Below the pieces are notes generated by a model, which saw only the letters and a list, made by a program, of their open reading frames with translations, did not search any database and was not told the DNA's origin. Below are positions 1 to 8,728 of a DNA stretch of 43,423 nucleotides, in pieces (within the stretch, counting starts at the first letter, position 1; each line of letters starts with the position of its first letter). Made by a program: the position numbers and the translations under genes. Source of the DNA: Hyphomicrobiales bacterium (lineage in GTDB: Bacteria; Pseudomonadota; Alphaproteobacteria; Rhizobiales; Beijerinckiaceae). The stretch covers positions 1 to 43,423 of the forward strand of contig JAFBAS010000119.1 of NCBI GenBank assembly GCA_019247605.1, read 5' to 3'.

Positions 1-80
1 CCTTTCATTCGCTCCGCGAAAGGAAATATGCGGACGGCGCGCGATTTGCGGCCTTCACCTCCTATTGCTCACTCTTTGCT

Positions 81-860
81 TTACCCCTTGTGGCTCGAGC
101 CGCCATCGATCGTGACGATCGTGCCCGTGGTGTAGGCCGAGAGGTCCGAGGCGAGGAACGCCACCATGGCGGCGATTTCCTCAGGTGTGGCGGCACGCCC
201 GAAGGGGAGATCGGCGAGCATCTCGCGCCAGCGCTCGGGATCGCCCAGAAGGCTCTTCGCGCGCCCTCGCTGCAAGGTCTCGAGCCTTCCGGTCGAGACC
301 GGGCCGGGATTGATGCCGACGACGCGCACGCCGTGCGCCGGGCTTGCGGCGCCGAGCGCGCGCGTGAAAGCCATGAGACCCGCATTGGCGGTCGAGCCTG
401 CGATGTAGGAAGCGCTCACGCGCTCGCCAGCGGCGCCGATCACGTTCACGATGACGCCACGCTTGCGCGCCGCCATCTTGGCGTGGAACGCGCGTGTCAT
501 GCCGATATAGCCGAAGAGCTTGAGCTCCCAGGCGTCGCGCCAGCGTGCTTGACCAATGTCGGCGAGCGTGCCCCCCGGGATCGCCCCCGCATTGTTCACG
601 AGGATGTCGGTCACCTCGCCGAAGCGTTCGGCGAGGGCAAGCACGGCGTCGTCCTTCGAAAGGTCATGGGCCGCGACCTCGACGCGCGCCTTTGGGGCGG
701 CGGCTTCGATCTCGGCCTTGGCACGCTCGAGATCGGGCTTCGTGCGCGAGACGAGCACGACATCGCAGCCTTCTTGCGCGAGGAGCTTCGCGCTCGCAAA
801 GCCGATGCCTTTCGAGGCGCCGGTCACGAGCGCGCGACGGCCGGATAGATTGAGATCCAT
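81..860 (-). CDS. SDR-family protein lacking the catalytic Tyr-x3-Lys lysine
   Basis: A 259-residue classical-length short-chain dehydrogenase/reductase. The Rossmann motif TGASKGIG is at residues 13-20 and NNAG at 89-92. The C-terminal part ends in the usual TGTIVTIDGG. The active site is odd: Tyr152 is followed four residues later by Ser156 instead of the catalytic Lys, and the usual Ser after 'IVN' is replaced by Ile141-Gly142. NAD(P) binding is likely but normal ketone/alcohol chemistry is doubtful. The ATG is preceded by AAGGAGAA at an 8-nt spacing. The EthD-like gene ends 30 bp upstream on the same strand, so the two are probably co-transcribed. The substrate is unknown. SDR fold is certain; activity is inference. 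Confidence 0.9.
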   Translation of the reverse strand: MDLNLSGRRALVTGASKGIGFASAKLLAQEGCDVVLVSRTKPDLERAKAEIEAAAPKARVEVAAHDLSKDDAVLALAERFGEVTDILVNNAGAIPGGTLADIGQARWRDAWELKLFGYIGMTRAFHAKMAARKRGVIVNVIGAAGERVSASYIAGSTANAGLMAFTRALGAASPAHGVRVVGINPGPVSTGRLETLQRGRAKSLLGDPERWREMLADLPFGRAATPEEIAAMVAFLASDLSAYTTGTIVTIDGGSSHKG

Positions 861-890
861 CAGCGGTTCTCCTTTCGGTGAGCTGGCGCC

Positions 891-1595
891 TCAACGAGCG
901 CGCGACGGCTTTATCGTCTCGGTGAGGGCGGGGAAGTGAAAGCTGCCGCCCGCGAAAGGCGGAAAACGATGGTAATCCTGGCGCATCTCATGGCGCACCG
1001 GAGATTGCAGCGCCGCCGTCAAGGCTTCCGGGCTGTCGAAGACCACGCGGTTTCGCTGCATGTGCGACGCACGCGCGAACGGCATCGCGTCGATCCAATC
1101 GACACGGCTCAGGATCTCGATCTGCCGGATCTGCGGAAAGCGCCGCATGATCGGCGGATGGCTCGCGACGTAATGATTGAACCATGTGTTGAAGTCCTCG
1201 GCAGGTCCCGGATAGTGGACGAGGAAGCTGCAACGCGGGCGCATCGGCGGCGGCGCTTTCGCAATCTCGAAATGGCGCGCATACATGGCTTGCTGCGTCG
1301 CCTTCGCGCCCGAAAGGCTCGGCCAAGCCGATCTGTCGGCGAGCGCCAGCAGATACCCGTTCGGCGAGATCGCAGCCTCGAGCTCGAGAAGGTCGTCGAA
1401 GTAAAGCTGAAGCGCGAGTTGCGGAGAAGGCCCATCGGCCGTGTAGATGTCGCTTGCGGTTGCGGGCGTGTGCATCTCCGCGTGGCTGAGCGCCGGCGTC
1501 GCGGCAACGAACGAAGCGATTCCAGCCTTGTCCGAAGGACTGAGCCTCGCCTCGGGCGAAGCGTTCTCAAAGGTGAGAAAGTAGCAAAAGCGCAT
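891..1595 (-). CDS. EthD-like (dimeric alpha/beta barrel) protein
   Basis: A 234-residue protein that appears to be two ferredoxin-like halves in tandem. The second half (about residues 120-220) carries the EthD-type pattern of a buried aromatic strand, a His-Pro-Pro ('ASHPPIMRRFPQ') and a terminal F-x-G segment. EthD and related proteins are small cofactor-free barrels found beside degradation enzymes; their roles include oxygenase, isomerase or unknown accessory function. The ATG has AGGAA seven bases upstream. It lies between kdsD (85 bp upstream) and the atypical SDR (30 bp downstream), which suggests that the EthD-like protein and the SDR act on the same metabolite. Family assignment is moderate; no catalytic residue can be named. 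Confidence 0.7.
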   Translation of the reverse strand: MRFCYFLTFENASPEARLSPSDKAGIASFVAATPALSHAEMHTPATASDIYTADGPSPQLALQLYFDDLLELEAAISPNGYLLALADRSAWPSLSGAKATQQAMYARHFEIAKAPPPMRPRCSFLVHYPGPAEDFNTWFNHYVASHPPIMRRFPQIRQIEILSRVDWIDAMPFARASHMQRNRVVFDSPEALTAALQSPVRHEMRQDYHRFPPFAGGSFHFPALTETIKPSRAR

Positions 1596-1680
1596 CTCGC
1601 ATTCCTATCGCGACCAGCGCTCGGCAAGACCATCGAGAGCCGAGGCTCTTTGCGATCTTTCCTGGGAAAAATGAAGAGGG

Positions 1681-2676
1681 CTAGGCGACGCCCTTGCGCA
1701 AAAGGTCGAGGAGATGCACGAGGCCGATCGGCCTTCCGCCCTCGACGATGATCAGGACGTTGATCTTGGCCGTCTCCATGATCTCGAGCGCGTCGGCGAG
1801 CAACGCGTCCGGCGAAACCGTACGCGGATTCTTGGTCATGATGGAGGCCGCGGAACTGTCGAGCGCTAGGCCGGCATGGCGGCGCAAATCGCCGTCGGTG
1901 ACGAGGCCGGCGAGCTTGCCGTCATCGTCGAGCATGAAGGCGCAGCCATATCCCTTGGCCGAGATCACCGCGATCACGTCGGCAATCGTCGCGCCGGCCG
2001 GCACGAGCGGCAACTCGTCGCCCGCATGCATCACCTCGCGCACATGGCGCAATTGCGCCCCGAGCTGGCCGCCCGGGTGGAAGACGCGGAAATCGCGCGC
2101 CGAAAAGCCGCGCGCCTCGAGAAGCGCGATCGCGAGCGCATCGCCGAGCACGATCTGGAGCGTGGTCGAGGTGGTGGGCGCGAGCCGGTTCGGGCAGGCT
2201 TCGCGCGCCTTCGGCAGAAGGAGGACGATGTCGGCTTCCCCGGCCAGCGTCGAGGCCGGTTCCGAAGTCACCGCAACCAGCCCGATGCGGAAACGTCGAG
2301 AATAGGACAGGAGATCGGCGAGTTCGACCGTCTCTCCCGACCAGGAAAGGGCGAGCACCACGTCGTCGCGCTGGATCATGCCGAGATCGCCATGGCTCGC
2401 ATCGGCCGGATGCACGAAATAGGCGGGGGTGCCGGTGGACGACAGGGTCGCGGCGATCTTGCGCCCCACATGCCCCGACTTGCCCATGCCGGAAACGATG
2501 ACGCGCCCTTTGGACCCGCCGATCAGCGCCACCGCCTGCTTCAGTGCCTCGCCGAGATCGCTGGCGAGCGCAAAGGACAAGGCCTCGAGACCCTCGCGTT
2601 CGACTGCGAGCGTGCGCAGCGCCGAGGCGACAGCCTCGCCCGATGGCGCCTCAAGAGGCGCGGCGCGAAGCGGCAT
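1681..2676 (-). CDS. kdsD: Arabinose-5-phosphate isomerase (KpsF/GutQ family)
   Basis: A 331-residue protein that interconverts ribulose-5-phosphate and arabinose-5-phosphate, the first step of Kdo synthesis for lipopolysaccharide. The SIS domain has SGMGKSGH (62-69), [11 protein letters not shown] (89-99) and SWSGET (111-116), followed by FHPGG. Two CBS domains fill residues about 215-331. Both the domain order and length are standard for KdsD. The frame is open further upstream, but the ATG at 2676 follows AAAGGGG with good spacing and matches the family N-terminus, so it is preferred. This start lies 26 bp inside the end of ispG, which implies translational coupling. Confidence 0.93.
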   Translation of the reverse strand: MPLRAAPLEAPSGEAVASALRTLAVEREGLEALSFALASDLGEALKQAVALIGGSKGRVIVSGMGKSGHVGRKIAATLSSTGTPAYFVHPADASHGDLGMIQRDDVVLALSWSGETVELADLLSYSRRFRIGLVAVTSEPASTLAGEADIVLLLPKAREACPNRLAPTTSTTLQIVLGDALAIALLEARGFSARDFRVFHPGGQLGAQLRHVREVMHAGDELPLVPAGATIADVIAVISAKGYGCAFMLDDDGKLAGLVTDGDLRRHAGLALDSSAASIMTKNPRTVSPDALLADALEIMETAKINVLIIVEGGRPIGLVHLLDLLRKGVA

Positions 2677-3928
2677 CGTTTTCCCCTTTTCCGAAGCGCC
2701 GCTCGATATATTCGCCGACGATCGCTTTGAAGTCGTTAACGAGGGTCGGCCCGCGCAAGGTCGCGGCCTTGGCACCGTCGATGAAAACCGGAGCCGTCGG
2801 CTGCTCGCCCGTGCCCGGAAGCGAGATGCCGATATCGGCGTGTTTCGATTCGCCAGGCCCGTTCACGATGCAACCCATCACGGCAACATTGAGCGCCTCG
2901 ACACCTGGATAACGCGATTTCCACGCCGGCATTGAAGTCGAGATCCAATCCTGGATGTCCTTGGCGAGCTCCTGGAAGACCGTCGAGGTCGTGCGCCCGC
3001 AGCCGGGACAGGCGGCGACGAGCGGCACGAAGGTGCGAAAGCCCATCGTCTGCAGCAGCTCTTGGGCCACCTTCACCTCGAGCGTGCGGTCGCCGCCCGG
3101 CTCGGGCGTGAGCGACACGCGGATCGTGTCACCGATGCCTTCCTGCAACAGCACGCCCATTGCGGCCGAGGAGGCGACGATCCCTTTCGAGCCCATCCCG
3201 GCCTCGGTGAGGCCTAGATGCAGCGCGTAATCGGAACGGGCGGCAAGCATGCGGTAGACGGCAATCAAATCCTGCACCGCGGAGACCTTGGCGGAAAGAA
3301 TGATCCTGTCGCGCGAAAGGCCGATCTCCTCGGCCCGCGCCGCCGAGAGAAGGCAGGATTGCACCATCGCTTCATGTGTCACGGCGCGCGCTGGTTTGGG
3401 CGCCGCCGATCGCGCATTCTCGTCCATGAGATGCGTCAAGAGCTCTTGATCGAGCGAACCCCAATTCGCGCCGATGCGTACTGTTTTCCCGTATTTCGCC
3501 GCCATCTCGATGATGGCGCCGAATTGCCGGTCCCGCTTCTCGCGAAAGCCCACATTGCCTGGATTGATGCGGTATTTGTCGAGTGCCTCGGCGCAAGCCG
3601 GATGCTCGGCCAAAAGCTTGTGGCCGATATAGTGGAAATCGCCCACGAGCGGAACCGACACGCCCATGCTCGAGAGACGCTCGCGGATGCGCGGCACGGC
3701 GATCGCCGCCTCGTCCCGATCGACGGTGATGCGCACGATCTCGGAGCCCGCGCGCGCGAGCGCCGCCACCTGCCGTGCTGTGGCCTCCGCATCGGCCGTG
3801 TCGGTGTTCGTCATTGATTGCACGACGATCGGAGCGCCGCCGCCGACGATCACGCCGCCGACAACGACCGCGACGGTGCGATGGCGCGGCGAAACGCCGT
3901 GATCTTGCATGCTGGCGGCTTCGTTCAT
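2651..3928 (-). CDS. ispG: 4-hydroxy-3-methylbut-2-enyl-diphosphate synthase (flavodoxin-type), MEP pathway
   Basis: A 425-residue protein catalysing the reductive dehydration of methylerythritol cyclodiphosphate to HMBPP, the penultimate step of the MEP isoprenoid pathway. The [4Fe-4S] ligands are visible: CPGC at residues 307-310 and the Cys of [10 protein letters not shown] at 353, with the conserved Glu at 360. The N-terminal TIM-barrel section includes INPGNVG and the GDFHYIG-like segment. A TTG 33 bp further upstream is in frame, but the ATG at 3928 has GGAG eight bases before it and is chosen. It overlaps kdsD by 26 bp, and the aminotransferase gene ends 90 bp upstream on the same strand. 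Confidence 0.96.
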   Translation of the reverse strand: MNEAASMQDHGVSPRHRTVAVVVGGVIVGGGAPIVVQSMTNTDTADAEATARQVAALARAGSEIVRITVDRDEAAIAVPRIRERLSSMGVSVPLVGDFHYIGHKLLAEHPACAEALDKYRINPGNVGFREKRDRQFGAIIEMAAKYGKTVRIGANWGSLDQELLTHLMDENARSAAPKPARAVTHEAMVQSCLLSAARAEEIGLSRDRIILSAKVSAVQDLIAVYRMLAARSDYALHLGLTEAGMGSKGIVASSAAMGVLLQEGIGDTIRVSLTPEPGGDRTLEVKVAQELLQTMGFRTFVPLVAACPGCGRTTSTVFQELAKDIQDWISTSMPAWKSRYPGVEALNVAVMGCIVNGPGESKHADIGISLPGTGEQPTAPVFIDGAKAATLRGPTLVNDFKAIVGEYIERRFGKGENDAASRRAS

Positions 3929-4018
3929 CGATTGGGCTCCGCGCGCAAGCTTCTCGACCAAGGCGCGCTCGTGGTCAAGGGCCGCGCTTCTCGTGCTCGC
4001 TTGCCGCAGGTCCTGAGA

Positions 4019-5161
4019 TCACAACCCGCGCCCGAGCCGATCGAGGGCCGCATCGAGCGTCGCGTCCGTCTTGGCAAAGCAAAAGCGCACCACGGTTTTC
4101 ACCGGCGCTTCCTCGTAAAAGGCCGAGATCGGGATCGCGGCCACGCCGCGCTCCTTCACGAGACGCTGACAGAACTCCACGTCATCGCTCTCGCCCAGGG
4201 GCGCGATGTCGAGATTGAGGAAGTAAGTGCCCTCGCAAGGGAGCACCTTCAATCCCAGGCGCGAAAGCCCTTGGGAAAATCGGTCGCGGCTCGCCGCGAA
4301 AGCGCGCCGCGTGCCGGCGAAATACCCGTCCTCCTTGCCGAGCCCATAGGCGACCGCTGCCTGCAGATTTGGCGGCGTCGTGAAGGTGATGAACTGATGC
4401 GCTTTCGCGAGCACGCGCATGAGAGCGGGCGCGGCGCAGACGAAACCCACCTTCCAGCCGGTGAGCGAGAAGATCTTGCCGGCCGAGCCGATCTTCACGG
4501 TGCGCTCGCGCATTCCCGCGCGAGCGATCAAGGGGAGATGTCGGTGATTGTCGAAAACCACATGCTCCCATACCTCGTCGCAAAGCGCGACGGCGTCGAA
4601 CTCCGCGCAAAATCGCGCCAGAAGATCGAGATCCTCGGCCGAATAGACGATGCCTGCCGGATTGAGCGGGTTGTTGAACAGCACGACCTTGGTCTTCGGA
4701 GAGAACGCTTCGCGCAACATTTCCTCGTCGAAGCGCCAATGCGGCGGGGAAAGGCGCACGAGCTTCGCAACGCCGCCGGCGCGCCGCACGAGCGGCAGGT
4801 AGGCGTCGTACATCGGCTGAAAGAGGATCACCTCGTCGCCTGGCGCGAGAAGCGCGAGAAGCGCGCCGGCGATCGCCTCGGTCGCGCCCGAGGTGATCAT
4901 GATCTCGGCGTCAGGGTCGAAGCCGATCCCGTGATGATGCGCGTAATGAGCGGCGACTGCCTGGCGAAGCTCGGGGATGCCCATCATCGGAGGATATTGA
5001 TTCCAACCCGAGATCACCGCTTCGGCGGCCTTTCGGCGCACATCCTCAGGCCCCGGATCATCCGGAAATCCCTGCCCGAGATTGACGGCCTGATGCTCGC
5101 GCGCCAGGCGCGACATGACCTCGAAAATCGAGGTCGTCAGGTTCGAGAAGGTGGGATTCAT
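4019..5161 (-). CDS. PLP-dependent aminotransferase, class I/II (fold type I)
   Basis: A 380-residue aminotransferase. The Schiff-base lysine is Lys229 in SAGKIFSLTGWKVGF. Other class I signatures are the substrate/cofactor segment NNPLNPAG near 163-170, CDEVWEH (Asp195 pairs with the pyridine nitrogen) and the C-terminal substrate-carboxylate Arg in VRFCFAK. The N-terminal NLGQGFPDDPGP is typical of the branch holding methionine/kynurenine aminotransferases and DapC-like enzymes, so the amino donor cannot be stated. The ATG overlaps the stop of the upstream exported-protein gene as ATGA. No Shine-Dalgarno is visible, so translation probably depends on that coupling. Confidence 0.9.
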   Translation of the reverse strand: MNPTFSNLTTSIFEVMSRLAREHQAVNLGQGFPDDPGPEDVRRKAAEAVISGWNQYPPMMGIPELRQAVAAHYAHHHGIGFDPDAEIMITSGATEAIAGALLALLAPGDEVILFQPMYDAYLPLVRRAGGVAKLVRLSPPHWRFDEEMLREAFSPKTKVVLFNNPLNPAGIVYSAEDLDLLARFCAEFDAVALCDEVWEHVVFDNHRHLPLIARAGMRERTVKIGSAGKIFSLTGWKVGFVCAAPALMRVLAKAHQFITFTTPPNLQAAVAYGLGKEDGYFAGTRRAFAASRDRFSQGLSRLGLKVLPCEGTYFLNLDIAPLGESDDVEFCQRLVKERGVAAIPISAFYEEAPVKTVVRFCFAKTDATLDAALDRLGRGL

Positions 5162-5688
5162 GGAGAGGGGGGCAGGGCGTCAAAGGCTTCCACGCATCGA
5201 TCGCGCACCTCGCGAAGTTCGGCTTGATGCACACCCGCCAGCGCGGTCTTGGCCTTGAGGATATAGCTGCGGTACAGCGGCAGCGGCGGTTCGATGTCGG
5301 GCATCGTGCAGATGTCGTCGAGCTGGAAGAGGCCCGGGGTCATCGCCAGCACGCGTTCCGGCGCATGCAGCAAGGCATGGGCGACCGCTATGGACAAACC
5401 TTCACTAGTGCCGGCGTCGGTGCCTTCGCGCAGCGAAGCAGCTACCTCGAGCCATTTCCGATCGCCCGTTTCTATCTTGTCAAGCACCTTATCCCAGACG
5501 CGCCCCTTGCCGCGGTTCATTTCCGCGACGATGTTCCGCGCGCCCCGATCTTGGATAGCCGATAAAATCGTATCGGGTGCATCGAGAGGCTTCGCCTGCG
5601 GGCAGGAAAGACTGATGAGGCCGAAGAAGATTGCCGCCGCCCATATCAGAGGTTGGCGGCGCCAAGAATGAGATTCTGTTCTTCGCAT
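5158..5688 (-). CDS. Exported protein of unknown function
   Basis: A 176-residue protein I do not recognise. Residues 1-32 look like a signal peptide or membrane anchor: basic start MRRTESHSWRRQ, hydrophobic core LIWAAAIFFGLISLS, then Cys-Pro. The Cys does not sit in a canonical lipobox. Three further cysteines in the mature part could form a disulfide. The ATG at 5688 lies one base after the TGA of the META-domain gene and follows GGGGG; a TTG 36 bp upstream in frame is less likely. The 3' end overlaps the aminotransferase start (ATGA). Its position suggests co-expression with the META protein in the envelope. Confidence 0.7.
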   Translation of the reverse strand: MRRTESHSWRRQPLIWAAAIFFGLISLSCPQAKPLDAPDTILSAIQDRGARNIVAEMNRGKGRVWDKVLDKIETGDRKWLEVAASLREGTDAGTSEGLSIAVAHALLHAPERVLAMTPGLFQLDDICTMPDIEPPLPLYRSYILKAKTALAGVHQAELREVRDRCVEAFDALPPSP

Positions 5689-5689
5689 C

Positions 5690-6157
5690 TCAAAGCCCCC
5701 GCTCGAAGCGCACCGTTCCGCCAAGCCCTTTGACGATCAACGTGTTCGCCCCCTCCATGTCCCACTCCTTGGCGCCGCGCACCGCGTTCAAGAAGCTACG
5801 CTCGGCCGCGACGTTGCCGCAGTTCTGCCTCGCGATCGCGAGCGGGCCGACGACGAGTTTTTGCGCCTTTAGCGGATAAGCGGTCACCGAGAAAAAGTTG
5901 CAGCCGTCGAAGCCCTTCATGCGAAGCTGCTTGTCCACATAGATCGAAGGTCGATCAGGCCCGCTCCATAGTTGCTTGCCGTCAAGCGAATCGGCCACCC
6001 AATTCGTGTTGACCGGAAAGAGCTTCTCCTTGCCGATCTGGACGGCCGGCGGACCGTCTTCCTCCTTGCCGCTGGTCTTCTGTGCGAAGGCGAGCGAAGG
6101 ACAAAGCGCAAGGGCCATCGTCACTCCCGCCAGTACCCGCGCGCATCGATTCCTCAT
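5690..6157 (-). CDS. Exported META-domain protein (HslJ-like)
   Basis: A 155-residue protein. A signal peptide ends near ALCPSLAFAQ (about residues 1-26). The mature part fits a META domain: a Trp-x2-D-x-L-x-G-like start (WVADSLDGKQLW), RPSIYVD, the hallmark GFDGCNFFSV, a second conserved Cys in ARQNCGN, Glu-x2-Phe (ERSFLNAV) and the closing LIVKGLGGTVRFE. Members such as HslJ are envelope proteins linked to stress or resistance; this one's role is unknown. The ATG at 6157 is chosen because GGAGAA lies nine bases upstream and it begins the signal peptide. It is the first gene of the minus-strand run towards ispG. Confidence 0.82.
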   Translation of the reverse strand: MRNRCARVLAGVTMALALCPSLAFAQKTSGKEEDGPPAVQIGKEKLFPVNTNWVADSLDGKQLWSGPDRPSIYVDKQLRMKGFDGCNFFSVTAYPLKAQKLVVGPLAIARQNCGNVAAERSFLNAVRGAKEWDMEGANTLIVKGLGGTVRFERGL

Positions 6158-6295
6158 ATTCGCGTTCTCCGTGCGTTCTCGAGCGGAATGCCGGTGCATT
6201 CCACGGCCGGCTTCATCTTACGCGAATTCGGCCTTTTGGCGGCGCCAAATCCCCGAAAAGAGTTGAAGTCGTTTGAGATATCGCGGCTCTCCCGC

Positions 6296-7507
6296 TCAGT
6301 GCACGCGTTCCACCGCAAGCGCGACACCCTGGCCGACGCCGACGCACAAGGTCGCAAGGCCGAGCGTGCCGCCCATCCTCTCGAGCTGGCGTGTGAGCGT
6401 GAGCGCAAGACGCGCGCCCGAAGCTCCGAGCGGATGCCCGAGCGCGATCGCGCCGCCATTCGGGTTCACGTGCTCGGCGTCATCGGGAAGGTGCAATTGA
6501 CGGATCACGGCCAGCGCCTGGCTCGCGAAAGCCTCGTTGAGCTCGATGGCGTCGATCTCCGCCAGCTTGAAGCCGAGACGATGGGCAAGCTTATGGGTAG
6601 CGGGCACGGGGCCGATGCCCATGATCCGGGGCTCGACGCCGGCGGCCGCCATGCCGCGCACCCGAGCTTTTGGCGCAAGACCATGCTCCCTCACGGCGCT
6701 CTCGCTTGCGAGGATGAGGGCGCAAGCGCCGTCATTGACGCCGGACGCATTGCCGGCGGTCACCGCACCCTCCTTGCGCACAATGGGTTTGAGCTTGGCG
6801 AGCTCATCGAGCGTCGTCGAGCCGCGGGGATGCTCGTCCTTGGCAACGCTCGTCGTCGCGCCCCGTCCGGCCGGCACCTCGACCGGGATGATCTCGCCAT
6901 CGAAGAAGCCGTCGGCTTGCGCCTTCGCGGTGCGCCGCTGGCTGCGCAAGGCGAATTTGTCCTGATCGGCGCGCGAGATCTGGAAGAGCTCGGCGACGTT
7001 CTCGCCCGTCTCGGGCATGGAATCGATGCCGTATTTCGCCTGCATCTTCGGATTGACGAAGCGCCACCCGATCGTGGTGTCGAAAATTTCCGCCGAGCGC
7101 TGGAAGGCGGTTTCGGCCTTTCCCATCACGAAGGGCGCGCGCGACATCGATTCGACGCCGCCCGCGATGATGAAATCCGCCTCGCCCGCCCGAATGGCAC
7201 GCGCCGCAAGCCCGACCGCGTCGAGCCCCGAGGCGCAGAGGCGGTTCACCGTGGAGCCCGGCGTCGAGTAGGGCAGGCCGGCGAGCAAAAGCGCCATGCG
7301 CGCCACGTTGCGGTTATCTTCTCCCGCCTGATTGGCGCAGCCATACACGACCTCGTCGAGCTTGCCCCAATCGGCCTTCGGCAGCTTCGCCATGAGCGCC
7401 TTGATGGGGGTGGCCGCCAGATCATCGGCCCGCAGCCGCGCGAGCGCGCCTCCGAAACGGCCGATCGGCGTGCGCACGCCCTCGCAGATGAACACCTCGC
7501 GGCTCAT
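6296..7507 (-). CDS. pcaF: 3-oxoadipyl-CoA thiolase-type acetyl-CoA acyltransferase
   Basis: A 403-residue thiolase. Catalytic residues are visible: nucleophile Cys91 in NRLCASGLD, His358 in ALGHPLGASGAR and Cys388 in LCVGVGQG. The N-terminus VFICEGVRTPIGRFGGALA and the closing GVGQGVALAVERV are the pattern of PcaF/PaaE-like 3-oxoadipyl-CoA thiolases, which split 3-oxoadipyl-CoA into succinyl-CoA and acetyl-CoA at the end of aromatic degradation. The frame is open upstream, but the ATG at 7507 has GAGGAGAGG in front and begins the family N-terminus. No other pca genes are next to it, so a more general beta-ketothiolase role is possible. The hydrolase gene ends 62 bp upstream. Confidence 0.85.
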   Translation of the reverse strand: MSREVFICEGVRTPIGRFGGALARLRADDLAATPIKALMAKLPKADWGKLDEVVYGCANQAGEDNRNVARMALLLAGLPYSTPGSTVNRLCASGLDAVGLAARAIRAGEADFIIAGGVESMSRAPFVMGKAETAFQRSAEIFDTTIGWRFVNPKMQAKYGIDSMPETGENVAELFQISRADQDKFALRSQRRTAKAQADGFFDGEIIPVEVPAGRGATTSVAKDEHPRGSTTLDELAKLKPIVRKEGAVTAGNASGVNDGACALILASESAVREHGLAPKARVRGMAAAGVEPRIMGIGPVPATHKLAHRLGFKLAEIDAIELNEAFASQALAVIRQLHLPDDAEHVNPNGGAIALGHPLGASGARLALTLTRQLERMGGTLGLATLCVGVGQGVALAVERVH

Positions 7508-7569
7508 TTCGCCTCTCCTCGAACACTGCGGCGGATCGGCGAAATTCGTGGCAGACGACGCCAGAAGGG

Positions 7570-8415
7570 TCAAGCCAGGAGGGAAATCGCCTCCTTGAAC
7601 ACGGGCGTGCCGGCGCGGCCGAGCTCCTCGACCACATCGAAGTGATGCCGGCCCGGGATGGTGACCGGTGCCCGGCACACTTCCGGCCAGGCGCGGGCAA
7701 GCTCGGCACTTTGGCGGTGGAATTCAGGGGATTCCTGCTCGCCGACGCAGAGCACCAGGGGCGCCGCGACATGCGGGCACGAGGCGCCGAGGCTGAAGGC
7801 CAGCGCCGTCTCCTTGGTGAGCCCGATCGCCGTGTTCATCGTCGTGTTCACGAGCGGCGTGAGCTCGAAGACGCCAGAGATCGACAGGCCGCCGCAGAAA
7901 GGCGTTGGCGACAGCCCGCGCTCGGCCCAATCGGTGGCGAAGAGCGCCCCGGTGAGGTAGCCGCCCGCCGAATGGCCGCAGACGACGAGCCTTGCCCTTT
8001 CGGCGGGCGAAAGCGCGTCGCGCCACAACTTCACGATCGCGCTCACACAGCTTTTGGCAATGGCGTCGAGCGAAACGTCTGGACAGAGGGGATAGCTCGG
8101 CATGGCGACCGTGATACCCGCTTCGACGAGGGCCTCGGCCAAAAACGCGAAGTCATCCTTCGAGAAGGCGCGCCAATAGCCGCCATGGAAGAAGACGAGG
8201 CAGCCGCGCGCGTTGGGCGCGCGATACAAATCCAACATTTCCCGCGCATGAGCGCCGTAGCGAATCCCGACAGGGGAAAGCTTGTTCTTCACACGCGCCG
8301 ACTCGACCGGCCAGCGCGCGTAGATCTCGGTCGCGTTCGGCACCGCGCCGCGCGGATTGTATTGCGCCTCGCACCAGGCGGGGTCGGCATAGGAGGGGTT
8401 CGTCTTGCGCGTCAT
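7570..8415 (-). CDS. Alpha/beta hydrolase, kynurenine formamidase (arylformamidase)-like
   Basis: A 281-residue alpha/beta hydrolase. The oxyanion motif HGGYW is at residues 77-81, the nucleophile Ser149 lies in GHSAGGY, and the likely catalytic His is in PGRHHFDVVEEL near residue 261. HGGYWRAFSKDDF and SPEFHRQS are typical of the AFMID type that hydrolyses N-formylkynurenine in tryptophan breakdown. The usual acid position (GEQESPEF) is not a clear Asp. No kynureninase or tryptophan dioxygenase is in the window, so the substrate is open. The ATG is preceded by AGG at a reasonable distance. It is probably transcribed together with the thiolase downstream. Confidence 0.78.
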   Translation of the reverse strand: MTRKTNPSYADPAWCEAQYNPRGAVPNATEIYARWPVESARVKNKLSPVGIRYGAHAREMLDLYRAPNARGCLVFFHGGYWRAFSKDDFAFLAEALVEAGITVAMPSYPLCPDVSLDAIAKSCVSAIVKLWRDALSPAERARLVVCGHSAGGYLTGALFATDWAERGLSPTPFCGGLSISGVFELTPLVNTTMNTAIGLTKETALAFSLGASCPHVAAPLVLCVGEQESPEFHRQSAELARAWPEVCRAPVTIPGRHHFDVVEELGRAGTPVFKEAISLLA

Positions 8416-8728
8416 CGGTGGCCTAGCGTCCGCGAATTATTCGCCAAGGTTTAAGGCGAAATCTCACAGGTCGTGCAAGCCCTTTGTGAGAAGGTAACGC
8501 TTGGCTCGGTCCAGGACGTCGTTATCCCAATTCTCGCAGGCCCACCTCACGCTGGACTCCTGCTTTCGCCGGAAGAGCAACGTAGAGGTTAGGAAGACCA
8601 TTTCCACTCATGCGCGCGGAAGGCGGGCACCAAGGATATTTTCTTCCCCCTCTTCGCCCAACCCTTTTCTCTAGATGGGATCAGGCCGACGCCTTGCCGA
8701 GACGGTTTTCAAATCGAAGCGAAGCCCT
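8416..8728. other. Gene-poor 313-bp spacer with a degenerate palindrome
   Basis: No convincing gene. On the minus strand 8601-8464 is an open frame of 45 codons (MVFLTSTLLF...TKGLHDL) without a Shine-Dalgarno. Its centre coincides with the imperfect hairpin TCCTGC-TTTC-GCCGGA (8558-8573), which resembles the short palindromes scattered between proteobacterial genes, so the frame is probably repeat-derived. The rest shows no clear promoter or terminator. Confidence 0.4.

Noticed and set aside
1-8. Possible minus-strand gene start (GGAGCGAATG) running off the left edge
   Set aside because: Only three codons are inside the window, so it cannot be supported.
81-860. Idea that the SDR gene is a pseudogene because of the missing Lys
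   Set aside because: The frame is full length with a good ribosome-binding site and intact nucleotide-binding and structural motifs. Substitution, not decay, is the simpler reading.
5972-7645. Plus-strand open frame of 557 codons
   Set aside because: It is antisense to the thiolase and the META-domain gene, is Arg/Ala/Gly-rich without motifs, and reflects third-position GC bias.
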